From assembly GCA_965235095.1 (NCBI GenBank), contig OZ249405.1: a stretch of 64,000 nt of DNA; one strand, written 5' to 3'. Both the position numbers and the translations under genes were made by a program. Positions 1 to 8,198 of the stretch are shown here, piece by piece. Position 1 is the first letter of the stretch. The number at the start of each line of letters is the position of its first letter. Below the pieces are notes generated by a model, which had not been told where the DNA came from, searched no databases, and worked only from the letters and a program-made list of their open reading frames with translations. This DNA comes from Fontibacterium abundans. Lineage in GTDB: Bacteria > Pseudomonadota > Alphaproteobacteria > Pelagibacterales > Pelagibacteraceae.

Positions 1-2
1 AA

Positions 3-152
3 GATGAAAAACTAACTCAGCCAATTAATCAGATTAGAGCCACATTAAATGCGAACGATCATTCTGAATACACGGTAAATTCAAGACCGATTGAAGCAAT
101 TGGAGCCATCAAAAACGAAAATATTGGTAATTGGTATAATAATAAAAAATAA
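3..152 (+). CDS. C-terminal fragment of an unidentified protein
   Basis: An open frame runs from the window edge to TAA at 150-152 and gives 49 residues ending in WYNNKK. The start lies outside the window. The fragment is hydrophilic with no membrane segment, and I do not recognise the family. It stops immediately before the convergent rhodanese gene, with no bases between the two stop codons, which is the packing seen through the rest of the window. The density and frame make it a plausible gene end, but no function can be assigned. Confidence 0.55.
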   Translation, partial: DEKLTQPINQIRATLNANDHSEYTVNSRPIEAIGAIKNENIGNWYNNKK

Positions 153-545
153 TTACTTACAAGGCAGATTAGATTTTTTCCAACCCTCTCCTGTTGCTGG
201 ATTGCCTTCAAAACCATCTGAAATATTAATTAAATTTTTATAACCTTGTTGCTCCAATAATTTTGCTGCTGTCATCGATCTAACTCCTGATCTACAAATA
301 ATTAAGATGTTGTCTTTTTTAGAAACTTTTTTATCAAGAAATTCTTTAACAAAGTTTTCATTTTTTTGTCTATCAGGTCCTAATAAAATAGAGATAAATA
401 ATGTTTTAGAATTTAAAGATTCTGCATCAGGTTTTCCAACGCCGTTCCACTCTTCTTCTGTTCTCACATCAAGAACAACACTATTTGAATTCTCATTCAA
501 AAAATCTTTAATTTTTTCTGATGGAATATTAAATATTTCACTCAT
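153..545 (-). CDS. Single-domain rhodanese-like sulfurtransferase
   Basis: 130 residues forming one rhodanese domain. The N-terminal VVLDVRTEEEW motif (about 23-33) is the CH2A-type signature, and the active-site loop CRSGVRS starts at Cys84, the expected persulfide carrier. Single-domain rhodaneses of this length move sulfane sulfur in the cytoplasm; the acceptor cannot be told from sequence. The gene lies 4 bases downstream of the aldehyde dehydrogenase on the same strand, so they are probably co-transcribed. There is no signal peptide. Confidence 0.85.
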   Translation of the reverse strand: MSEIFNIPSEKIKDFLNENSNSVVLDVRTEEEWNGVGKPDAESLNSKTLFISILLGPDRQKNENFVKEFLDKKVSKKDNILIICRSGVRSMTAAKLLEQQGYKNLINISDGFEGNPATGEGWKKSNLPCK

Positions 546-549
546 AAAA

Positions 550-1998
550 CTATTTTATATTTCCAAATGATAACGTTTTTAATTCCAAATATTCTTCCAT
601 TCCATATTTTGCACCTTCTCTCCCGATACCGGACTGTTTAATTCCACCAAAAGGCATGTAGGCGCTTGCAAAAATTCCAGTATTAATTCCAATCATTCCT
701 GCCTCAATAGCCTCTGCTACCCTCCAAATTCTTGCGATATCTTTTGAAAAAAAATATGCAGCAAGTCCAAACTCAGTATTGTTTGCAAGATCAATTACTT
801 CTTGCTCAGTTTTAAATTTGAAAAACGGCGCCACAGGACCAAACGTTTCTTCATTTGCAAGTTTCATGCTATCATTAACATTTGCAAGAACAGTTGCTTC
901 ATAAAATCTTCCACCAAGTACGTGACGCTTTCCTCCAACTTCAATAGTTGCCCCTTTTGTAACAGCATCTTTTATATGCTCTTCCACTTTTGCAACCGCA
1001 GCATCGTCAATTAAAGGACCTAATTGTGTTTCGCCTTTTAAACCATCACCCATTTTTAATTTTTTTATAACCTCAACAACTTTTTTGATAAAATTATCAT
1101 AAATCTTTTCTTGAACATAAATTCGATTTGGAGAAACACACACCTGTCCTGTATTTCTAAATTTTCCAAGCATTAGTCCTTCAATGGCAGCATCAACATC
1201 GCAATCGTCAAATACAATAAATGGAGCATTGCCTCCAAGTTCTAAAGAAAGTTTTTTCACCGTATTTGCACTTTGTTGCATTAAAATTCTTCCAACCGCT
1301 GTGCTTCCAGTAAATGAAATTTTTCTAACTTTTGGATTTGAAGTTATTTCTTTGCCAATCTCTTCAGGCTCGCCTGTTATTATATTTATAACTCCTTTTG
1401 GAAATCCAGCTTGCTCAGCAAGAACTACAAATGCAATCGCTGTAAGTGGTGTTTGCTCTGCAGGTTTAATTACAAAAGTGCACCCAGCTGCAAGTCCTGG
1501 TGCGCATTTTCTTGTGATCATTGCTGCTGGAAAATTCCAAGGTGTAATTGCTGCGCAAACTCCTATGGGTTGTTTAAGAGTTATCATACGTTTATCTTTT
1601 ATTGGATCTGGAAGAACATCTCCGTAAACTCTTTTTGCTTCTTCAGCAAACCACTCTATAAAGTTTGCGGCATAAATAATTTCACCTTTTGCCTCACTCA
1701 AAGGTTTTCCTTGTTCAGCTGTCATGATCGTTGCCAGATCATCTTGATTATCAATAACTAAATCATACCATTTCTTTAAAATCTTAGATCTTTCATGTGC
1801 TGTAAATTTTGACCATAATTTAAATGCAAGTTCTGCCGCATCAATTGCATTTATAGTTTCTTTTTTTCCAAAATTTGGAACCTCTGCTATTAACTCGCCA
1901 GTTGCTGGATTTATAACTTTGATTTTTTTATCAGAACTAACCCATGCTCCATTCACGCAACACTTATTAATAAGTAAGTTCTTATTCTTTATATTCAT
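550..1998 (-). CDS. gabD: NAD(P)-dependent succinate-semialdehyde dehydrogenase-type aldehyde dehydrogenase
   Basis: 482 residues, full length for the aldehyde dehydrogenase superfamily. The cofactor and active-site loop ITPWNFP is at 151-157 with the oxyanion Asn155. FTGSTAVG is near 229-236, the general-base Glu254 is in LELGGNAP, and the nucleophile Cys287 is in NTGQVCVSPNR. Overall similarity is to GabD, which oxidises succinate semialdehyde to succinate, but related enzymes take glutarate semialdehyde and other semialdehydes, so the substrate is inferred. It is divergent from the TRAP transporter across 154 bases, suggesting it may process an imported carboxylate. Confidence 0.85.
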   Translation of the reverse strand: MNIKNKNLLINKCCVNGAWVSSDKKIKVINPATGELIAEVPNFGKKETINAIDAAELAFKLWSKFTAHERSKILKKWYDLVIDNQDDLATIMTAEQGKPLSEAKGEIIYAANFIEWFAEEAKRVYGDVLPDPIKDKRMITLKQPIGVCAAITPWNFPAAMITRKCAPGLAAGCTFVIKPAEQTPLTAIAFVVLAEQAGFPKGVINIITGEPEEIGKEITSNPKVRKISFTGSTAVGRILMQQSANTVKKLSLELGGNAPFIVFDDCDVDAAIEGLMLGKFRNTGQVCVSPNRIYVQEKIYDNFIKKVVEVIKKLKMGDGLKGETQLGPLIDDAAVAKVEEHIKDAVTKGATIEVGGKRHVLGGRFYEATVLANVNDSMKLANEETFGPVAPFFKFKTEQEVIDLANNTEFGLAAYFFSKDIARIWRVAEAIEAGMIGINTGIFASAYMPFGGIKQSGIGREGAKYGMEEYLELKTLSFGNIK

Positions 1999-2152
1999 AA
2001 TAAATAGACTTTTAGGCTTAGATTCAGGGTTTTTTTAATAATATATAGAAATTAATTGAAACTCAAACCTTAGAATATTTAAACTTGTCAATCTATTTGG
2101 TCTAGATAAACTCAAAGACTTCTAAAATTAACAAAATAAGGAAAATAACTAA
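1999..2152. promoter_or_regulatory. Divergent promoter region between gabD and dctP
   Basis: 154 non-coding AT-rich bases between two divergent starts. On the plus strand an AAGGAA Shine-Dalgarno-like stretch at 2138-2143 precedes the dctP ATG at 2153. A TTGTCA element lies near 2083, but no convincing -10 follows at standard spacing. No clear operator palindrome was seen. Confidence 0.4.
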
Positions 2153-3196
2153 ATGTTCAAAAAAATAACTAACTTACTTACTGCAATTTCTTTTTTTGCT
2201 GTAACTACGTTATTTGGTTTTTCTGCATCCGCTCAACAAGCTCCTATCGTTATTAAACTGAGCCACGTGGTTGCTGAAAACACTCCAAAAGGGCTAGCTT
2301 CTTTAAAATTTAAAGAACTTGCTGAAAAGAAACTTCCAGGAAAAGTACAAGTACAAGTATTTCCAAGTTCACAATTATTTGGTGATGCAAAAGAGTTGGA
2401 GGCACTTTTACTTAACGATGTTCAAATCATAAACCCATCTTTATCAAAATTTGATCGATACACAAAAAAAATAGCTGTATTTGATTTACCTTTTTTATTT
2501 AAAGATGCCAAGGCTGCAGCAGGCTTTCAAAAATCTAAAGAAGGTCAAGATTTACTTAGATCAATGGAAGACAAAGGTCTTATCGGTCTTGCTTATTGGC
2601 ATAATGGTATGAAACATTTTTCTGCTAACAAAGATTTTAGAGTTCCAGCTGATATTAAAGGCTTAAAATTTAGAATTCAACCCTCTGACGTTTATGAGTC
2701 TTTTATTAAAGCAATTGGTGGTAATGCGCAAAAAATGGCATTCGCAGAAGTTTACCAAGGCTTGCAAACTGGAGTAGTAGATGGACAAGAAAATACTTTT
2801 TCTAATATTTACTCTCAAAAATTCCATGAGGTTCAAAAAACAATTATTGAATCAAATCACGGGATTTTAGATTACATGGTTGTGGTTAATGCTAAATGGT
2901 GGAATAGCTTACCTGCTGATATTAAAAAAGGTTTAACTGAAGCTATGAACGAAGCAACTGTTTATAACAATTCAATTGGCCAGCAGAAAAATGATGAGGC
3001 AAAAAAATTAATCATCGACTCTGGTAAAACAAAAGTTGTAAAACTGACTGATGCTCAATTAGCTGAATGGAAAAAATCAGTTGCACCAGTTTACGCACAA
3101 TTTGAAAAGGATATTGGACCAGATCTAATAAAAGCTGCACAAAAGTTCAGCCTTCCTGCTCAACCTAAAGCTGAAAAGCCAGCGACCAAAAAATAG
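2153..3196 (+). CDS. dctP: TRAP transporter substrate-binding protein (DctP family)
   Basis: 347 residues with a Sec signal peptide: positively charged start, hydrophobic core, and SASA-QQ cleavage region at about 24-28. The mature part is a DctP-type periplasmic receptor. KFRIQPS (about 171-177) carries the conserved Arg that usually salt-bridges the ligand carboxylate, and LQTGVVDGQENTFSNI is the conserved ligand-pocket and hinge segment. The tail is Lys/Pro/Ala-rich. It is the first gene of dctPQM and a hairpin follows it before dctQ. The ligand is probably an organic acid but cannot be named. Confidence 0.9.
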   Translation: MFKKITNLLTAISFFAVTTLFGFSASAQQAPIVIKLSHVVAENTPKGLASLKFKELAEKKLPGKVQVQVFPSSQLFGDAKELEALLLNDVQIINPSLSKFDRYTKKIAVFDLPFLFKDAKAAAGFQKSKEGQDLLRSMEDKGLIGLAYWHNGMKHFSANKDFRVPADIKGLKFRIQPSDVYESFIKAIGGNAQKMAFAEVYQGLQTGVVDGQENTFSNIYSQKFHEVQKTIIESNHGILDYMVVVNAKWWNSLPADIKKGLTEAMNEATVYNNSIGQQKNDEAKKLIIDSGKTKVVKLTDAQLAEWKKSVAPVYAQFEKDIGPDLIKAAQKFSLPAQPKAEKPATKK

Positions 3197-3210
3197 TTTT
3201 TTTATAACTT

Positions 3211-3233
3211 CGACGCGGATATAATCCGCGTCG
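3211..3233 (+). terminator. Perfect 10-bp hairpin between dctP and dctQ
   Basis: CGACGCGGAT at 3211-3220 pairs perfectly with 3224-3233 across a 3-base loop. It is strikingly GC-rich for this sequence. No U-run follows, so it looks more like an intra-operon attenuator or 3'-end-protecting stem that keeps the binding-protein message more abundant than the permease message. Confidence 0.7.
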
Positions 3234-3264
3234 GAGAATTATTAGTTCTAAAAATTTTATTTTT

Positions 3265-3804
3265 ATGAAAAAACTTTACGAAAATTTTGAACAATATTTC
3301 GTTGCCTCTTTATTGGCGGGTATGACTCTACTCGCTGTGGTCAACGTTTTTGTAAGGTATGTTTTAAAAGGAAATATTACATGGGCGATGGAGGCAAAAA
3401 TCTTCATGTTTGCTTGGCTTATATTCTTTGGAGCAAGTTGGGGAATAAGAATTGGTGCTCATATTGGAATGGAATCGTTTGTAAATTTATTTTCCAGTAA
3501 AATTAAAAGATTATTTGCCTTATTGGCTGTCTTACTATGTTTGACTTACGCCGTTATTATTTTTATTGGTAGCTATAAGTACGTTGAGAGTAGATATTTA
3601 CTTGGAATTTTATCTCAAGATATAAAATGGTTACCTCAGTGGGTTCCGAGGATAATCATGCCAATTGGATTCGGCCTTATCATTTTTAGATTAGTTGAAG
3701 TTTTAATAAGAATTATTATTGGTAAACAGGATAACCTTAATTTACTGGATGAAGCAAAGGATGCTATAAAATCTTTTAAATTTGATAATAACAGTCCAAA
3801 ATAA
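3265..3804 (+). CDS. dctQ: TRAP transporter small permease (DctQ family)
   Basis: 179 residues with four predicted membrane helices (about 13-30, 45-62, 84-103, 124-146), the usual DctQ layout. The GNITWAMEAKIFMFAWLIFFGASWGIR stretch is characteristic of this subunit. It pairs with the large DctM subunit in the inner membrane for Na+-driven uptake of the ligand delivered by DctP. The stop overlaps the dctM start by one base (TAATG), so the two are translationally coupled. Confidence 0.88.
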   Translation: MKKLYENFEQYFVASLLAGMTLLAVVNVFVRYVLKGNITWAMEAKIFMFAWLIFFGASWGIRIGAHIGMESFVNLFSSKIKRLFALLAVLLCLTYAVIIFIGSYKYVESRYLLGILSQDIKWLPQWVPRIIMPIGFGLIIFRLVEVLIRIIIGKQDNLNLLDEAKDAIKSFKFDNNSPK

Positions 3805-5111
3805 TGACAACTCTCACATTATTTTCTGTCTTATTTTTTTGTATTCTAATTGGTATGCCAATTGCCATTTCCTTAGGACTATCAAGTGTTTTAGCAATAT
3901 TATTATTTGGCACAAGCTCTCTTGCATCCTTATCGCTTAAACTTTTTGATACATCTGAGCACTATACTTTAATGGCAATTCCTTTTTTCATATTAGGAGG
4001 CGCTTTAATGAGTACAGGTGGCGTTGCTAAAAGACTTGTTCGTTTTGCAATTGCATGTGTCGGTCATATAAGAGGTGGTCTTGCTATAGCAGCAGTTCTT
4101 GCTTGTACTTTTTTTGCAGCGGTATCAGGTTCCTCTCCCGCTACTGTTGTTGCGGTTGGAAGTATTATGATCGCAGGTATGGTTAGTGCAGGCTATACGA
4201 AAGAATTTGCTGCGGGGGTAATGTGCAATGCTGGCACTCTTGGAATTTTAATGCCACCATCTATTGTGATGGTTGTATATTGTGCGGTAACAGAACAATC
4301 AGTTGGAAGATTATTTTTAGCTGGAATAATTCCAGCGTTATTACTCTCTGCTTCTTTGATGTTTGCTATTTATATTCGTGCACGAATTGCAAATTTGCCT
4401 GCTCAGCCAAAAGCATCAACTAAAGAACTAATTGATAGTGCAAAAGACGCGGTGTGGGGATTTTTACTTCTTTTTATAATTATGGGCGGAATTTATGGAG
4501 GAATTTTTACACCAACAGAAGCTGCTGCAGTTGCCGCTGTTTATGCTGTGATAGTTTCTTTATTTATTTATAAAGATATTACTTTTAAAACTTTGCCACA
4601 TGTTTTTGTGGATGCATCAAAAACTACCGTCATGCTAATGTTTATTATAGCTAATGCAATTTTGTTTGCTCATATTTTGACTACCGAACGAATTCCACAA
4701 ATGATTACTGAACAAATAACAAGCATGGGTCTATCACCTATTGCGTTCTTAATTATTGTAAATTTAATTTTATTGGTTGCTGGAAATTTTATGGAACCCA
4801 CAGCAATTTTGCTAATTTTAGCTCCAATTTTTTTTCCAATCGCGATTGCCCTTGGCATAGACCCTATTCATCTCGGTATTATTATGGTGGTAAATATGGA
4901 AATTGGAATGATTACTCCCCCCGTTGGTCTTAATCTTTTTGTAACATCTGGAATTACTGGGATGCCCTTACTCTCGGTTGTCAAAGCTGCTTTTCCTTGG
5001 CTAAGTGTTTTATTGGTATTTTTAGTAGTAATTACCTATTTTCCAAAAATATCAACAATTCTCCCTGACACAATTATGGGCCCCCAAGAAAAAATAAATT
5101 TAAAAAGATAG
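3804..5111 (+). CDS. dctM: TRAP transporter large permease (DctM family)
   Basis: 435 residues, almost entirely hydrophobic, with about 12 predicted membrane helices, full length for DctM. Family hallmarks include FFAAVSGSSPATVVAVGSIM (about 98-117), GILMPPSI (about 148-155) and the later NMEIGMITPPVGLNLF. This subunit forms the ion-coupled translocation path. It overlaps dctQ by one base and is followed after 12 bases by the hydratase-like gene, so the whole P-Q-M-hydratase run is likely one operon. Confidence 0.9.
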   Translation: MTTLTLFSVLFFCILIGMPIAISLGLSSVLAILLFGTSSLASLSLKLFDTSEHYTLMAIPFFILGGALMSTGGVAKRLVRFAIACVGHIRGGLAIAAVLACTFFAAVSGSSPATVVAVGSIMIAGMVSAGYTKEFAAGVMCNAGTLGILMPPSIVMVVYCAVTEQSVGRLFLAGIIPALLLSASLMFAIYIRARIANLPAQPKASTKELIDSAKDAVWGFLLLFIIMGGIYGGIFTPTEAAAVAAVYAVIVSLFIYKDITFKTLPHVFVDASKTTVMLMFIIANAILFAHILTTERIPQMITEQITSMGLSPIAFLIIVNLILLVAGNFMEPTAILLILAPIFFPIAIALGIDPIHLGIIMVVNMEIGMITPPVGLNLFVTSGITGMPLLSVVKAAFPWLSVLLVFLVVITYFPKISTILPDTIMGPQEKINLKR

Positions 5112-5123
5112 GAGCTTTTTCTT

Positions 5124-5897
5124 TTGAATAAAAAAATTGAAAATATTTCTATAAAACTTGCAAAGTCTAGATTTAAAAATAAATTTATAACTAGAATACC
5201 TAAAGGCGTTATCAATAATATTAAGAGTGCAACCGCCATCTGTAGAAATGCAGAAAATGAGTTACTTTGGAATCCCATTGGTTTTAAAGCTGGAGCCACG
5301 AATAAAAGTATGTGGAAAAAATTAAAAGCTAAAAAACCTTTTTTTTCTTATTTATATGAAGAAAGCACATACAAAAATAAGGGTAAAATGCCTTTTCAAA
5401 GTAACCTAATAGGCGCCGAGCTTGAAGTTGCTTTTAAGATTAAAAATGAAGTTTTTAATTTTAATAAAAAGATTACTAAATCAAATGTTAGTAAATTTAT
5501 TATAGGTATAGCGCCTGCAATAGAGGTTGTTGGATTTAGACAAAAATTAAAAGCAATTGATTGTCTTGGAAGAATGATTTCAGATTTTGGATTAAATGTT
5601 GGCTTTGTTACAGGAAAATTAACAAAATATAGTTTAAAGAAAATTACTTCTATCCCAACAGTTTTAACTAACAAAACTGGTAAAAAAGATTATCCTGGAA
5701 ATACAAAAATTGTTCTAGGCAATCCAATTAATTCATTGATTTGGCTTCTTAATGAAATAAGAAAAAATAATATGATATTAAGTTTTGATTTCTGGGTAAC
5801 AACAGGTTCTTCCACTCCTATTATACCTATTAAAAAAGGCGATCTTTTTTCTGGAAGCATTAAAGGTCTTGGCAGCGTGTCTTTAAAAATTAGCTAA
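5124..5897 (+). CDS. 2-keto-4-pentenoate hydratase-like protein (FAH/MhpD family)
   Basis: 257 residues resembling MhpD-type hydratases and decarboxylases of the fumarylacetoacetate hydrolase superfamily. IGAELEVAFKI (about 95-105) supplies the paired Glu residues that bind the divalent metal. WNPIGFKAGATN and the C-terminal FDFWVTTGSSTP-type segment also fit the family. The start is TTG at 5124, chosen because AGGAG at 5110-5114 sits 9 bases upstream. As the last gene of the TRAP operon it may act on the imported compound or a product of it. Substrate unknown. Confidence 0.7.
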   Translation: MNKKIENISIKLAKSRFKNKFITRIPKGVINNIKSATAICRNAENELLWNPIGFKAGATNKSMWKKLKAKKPFFSYLYEESTYKNKGKMPFQSNLIGAELEVAFKIKNEVFNFNKKITKSNVSKFIIGIAPAIEVVGFRQKLKAIDCLGRMISDFGLNVGFVTGKLTKYSLKKITSIPTVLTNKTGKKDYPGNTKIVLGNPINSLIWLLNEIRKNNMILSFDFWVTTGSSTPIIPIKKGDLFSGSIKGLGSVSLKIS

Positions 5898-5898
5898 A

Positions 5899-6813
5899 TT
5901 ACTTTTTAGTAATTACCATTTTTCGTGAAAGATAAATTAAAAGAATAATTACAATTGAGAAAATAATTGTAAGAAAATCTAAATTTTCTCCAAGTAAATA
6001 AATTGAAAATGCAAAAGTAAAAAAAGGCATAAGCAATTGAATCTGGCTTACACGCACAGCGCCACCTATATCCAATCCTTTATACCAAGCAAAGAAGCCT
6101 ATCCACTGTGAAAATATTGCAACATAAAAAAATCCAAGCCATGAAATGATATTAATTTCGGTTTTTGGAAAATAATAAATCGCCAAGGTAAAGTGAACTG
6201 GTAAAGCAAGAACAAGCGCCCATGAAATAACATCTGCGGAAACCATAATTTTGGTAAGTTTAGCTCCAAAATTGTAGCCAATTGCAGCAACGATAACTGC
6301 AATACAAAATAAAATATCAGAATATGATAATTCTAATTTTTTATTTTCTTCATGACCGTGAATTAAAATATAAATAACAATCAGTATACAACCAATAAAA
6401 GCACACACCCAAAATCCTAATGATGCTTTTTGTTTAAAATAAAATGAAGCTAAGATTGCTGTAGCTAATGGCAAAAAAGCTAAAATTACTCCAGCATGTA
6501 TTGATGTAGAATAAATCAAACCTAAAGAAAGAGTTAATGGGAACACTACCGTTATACACAAAGCTATTATTGAAAAATTAAATAAATATTTTAATTTTGG
6601 TATTTTTTTTCTAAAAAATAATAAGTAAAGAAGAGAAAGAATTCCAGCGAGCGCTGATCTACCAAAAGTAATAAATTCAGGAGAAAGCTGACCATTATTA
6701 GCGCCTAGAGCAATCTTAGTAGCTACTGGTGTAATAGAAAAAATAATTATCCCAATAAGACCAAAAATAAAACCTTTAGTCTCATTGCTTAAACTTGAAA
6801 AAAAAATTTTCAT
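5899..6813 (-). CDS. DMT-superfamily (EamA) permease
   Basis: 304 residues with about ten membrane helices in two repeated five-helix halves, typical of EamA drug/metabolite transporters. FGRSALAGILSLLYL and WIGFFAWYKGLDIGGAVRVSQIQLLMPFF are characteristic positions. Substrates of this family range from amino acids to nucleosides and compatible solutes and cannot be read from sequence. It is convergent with the hydratase-like gene and lies 12 bases downstream of the lysine-rich protein gene on the same strand. Confidence 0.82.
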   Translation of the reverse strand: MKIFFSSLSNETKGFIFGLIGIIIFSITPVATKIALGANNGQLSPEFITFGRSALAGILSLLYLLFFRKKIPKLKYLFNFSIIALCITVVFPLTLSLGLIYSTSIHAGVILAFLPLATAILASFYFKQKASLGFWVCAFIGCILIVIYILIHGHEENKKLELSYSDILFCIAVIVAAIGYNFGAKLTKIMVSADVISWALVLALPVHFTLAIYYFPKTEINIISWLGFFYVAIFSQWIGFFAWYKGLDIGGAVRVSQIQLLMPFFTFAFSIYLLGENLDFLTIIFSIVIILLIYLSRKMVITKK

Positions 6814-6825
6814 TAAATATTCAGA

Positions 6826-8112
6826 TTAACTAGCTTTTTTTAAGTCTTGTCTTTCTCTTTCAAATAATAACGCTAAACGATCAATCATATAATCTGATGC
6901 TTCAAAAACATTTTTTGGGTTAAACATTTTAGTTTCAGTAGAATCTGTTTTATCCTCTAATGAAATATCATTCAGTAGACGTTCTGATGCATTTTCTCCT
7001 TTAATATAAAGTAAAAATAAATAGTCATTATCAGGAGTGTCTTGGTTCTTTATAAAGCACTCACCATTCTCAGCAATATTATCAATAAAAGCTAACGGGG
7101 CTCTTTTTTTTGTTAAGTATCTTTTGTTAACCTGGAATACGATAGATTTCATATTTCTAGAATACTTTTCTAATCTATCAACAACTTGTTGTTTAATTTC
7201 ATTTTCTCTCTTTTGTGCATCTAATATTGCTCTCGCTTCTTCTCTTGTTCTTCTATGAGCTTCAAGTTCAAGTAATTTTGCTTCTCTCCTTTTAAGTTTA
7301 ATCTCTTGTATTTTTTCTCTAAAAATTTTTAAACGATCTTCGATAGCTCTTATTTGGCTTCGTAACTGATATATTTTTTCTTTCTCTTCTCGTTTATGAT
7401 CTTTGAGTTGTAAATCTAGTCTTCTTTCAAGTGCTTTTTGCTCAAGAACAATTCTTTTCTCTAAAGCTTTTTGTTCTCTTTCTAAATTACGTAACTCTGT
7501 TTGTTTTGACTTAAGTAATTGCTTATTAAATTGGAATTTTTGTTTTTTAAGCTCATTAATCTCACGTAAATTTTGTTTTTTTAACGATTCAAAATCACGT
7601 TTTTTTTGAATTGCTTGCTGCTTTAAAATCTTAATTTGTTTTTTATTTCTATTTTCTTTCCAAGAAATAATTCGATTTTGAAAATATGATTTTAAGCCAA
7701 AAAAATTAGTAAGCTGTCCTTTAATATAGGCACTAAATTTATCTAAAAGATTAGTTTTATATTTCGATATTTTTCTAATCTTTAATTTCTTTTTCCTAAT
7801 TTTTATCTTTTTTCTTTTTTTTAAAGATTTTTTAATTTTTTTTATTTTGGTCTTATTTTTTTTTATGTAGATTTTTTTACTAGTTTTTTTCTTACTTAAT
7901 TTTTTTATTTTCTTCTTAGAAATATTTTTTTTTCTTAAAGATTTTTTGATCCTTTCTTTTGATTTAATTTTTTTTTTAATCTTTTTTTTTAAAGAAAGTT
8001 TATTTTTTTTAATTAATATTTTTTTAAATATTTTTTTTTTAACTACTTTTTTCTTGGTAACTCTTTTGATTTTTTTAAATGACTTTTTTTTATTTTTTTT
8101 CTTGGTTTTCAT
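6826..8112 (-). CDS. Lysine-rich N-terminal tail plus long coiled-coil protein of unknown function
   Basis: 428 residues in three parts. Residues 1-120 are extremely basic: 63 Lys by count, with Ile, Leu and Ser as the main spacers, reading like a histone-H1-type tail. About 125-325 is a charged, heptad-like coiled coil rich in Lys, Glu, Arg, Gln and Leu, including a run of EQKALEKR/EQKALERR near-repeats. About 330-428 is a compact, more acidic domain (LAFIDNIAENGECFIKN, DYLFLLYIKGENASERLL) that I cannot place. There is no signal peptide or membrane helix. A nucleoid-binding or scaffold role is inference only. The gene stands between a DMT permease and an aldolase gene on the same strand, and its coding strand is full of poly-A tracts. 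Confidence 0.8.
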   Translation of the reverse strand: MKTKKKNKKKSFKKIKRVTKKKVVKKKIFKKILIKKNKLSLKKKIKKKIKSKERIKKSLRKKNISKKKIKKLSKKKTSKKIYIKKNKTKIKKIKKSLKKRKKIKIRKKKLKIRKISKYKTNLLDKFSAYIKGQLTNFFGLKSYFQNRIISWKENRNKKQIKILKQQAIQKKRDFESLKKQNLREINELKKQKFQFNKQLLKSKQTELRNLEREQKALEKRIVLEQKALERRLDLQLKDHKREEKEKIYQLRSQIRAIEDRLKIFREKIQEIKLKRREAKLLELEAHRRTREEARAILDAQKRENEIKQQVVDRLEKYSRNMKSIVFQVNKRYLTKKRAPLAFIDNIAENGECFIKNQDTPDNDYLFLLYIKGENASERLLNDISLEDKTDSTETKMFNPKNVFEASDYMIDRLALLFERERQDLKKAS

Positions 8113-8178
8113 CGCAGATAAACAAAAATATTATGTCAAATAAGGATAAATTATAACTAACATTAAATCGAAAAATTA

Positions 8179-8198
8179 ATAGATAATTAATTATCTAT
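8179..8198. repeat. 20-bp perfect palindrome at the 3' end of the aldolase gene
   Basis: ATAGATAATTAATTATCTAT reads identically on both strands and overlaps the aldolase stop codon. It lies 67 bases upstream of the lysine-rich protein start. It could be an operator for that gene or a weak AT-rich terminator. A perfect 20-mer is notable even in AT-rich DNA. Confidence 0.5.

Noticed and set aside
307..1761. Plus-strand open frames opposite the rhodanese and aldehyde dehydrogenase genes
   Set aside because: They lie entirely antisense to clear, conserved enzymes, have low-complexity or Cys/Phe-rich translations and no ribosome-binding sites.
7037..8143. Plus-strand Phe/Leu-rich frames opposite the lysine-rich gene
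   Set aside because: They are complements of poly-Lys and coiled-coil coding sequence (TTT/CTT runs) and look membrane-like only for that reason.
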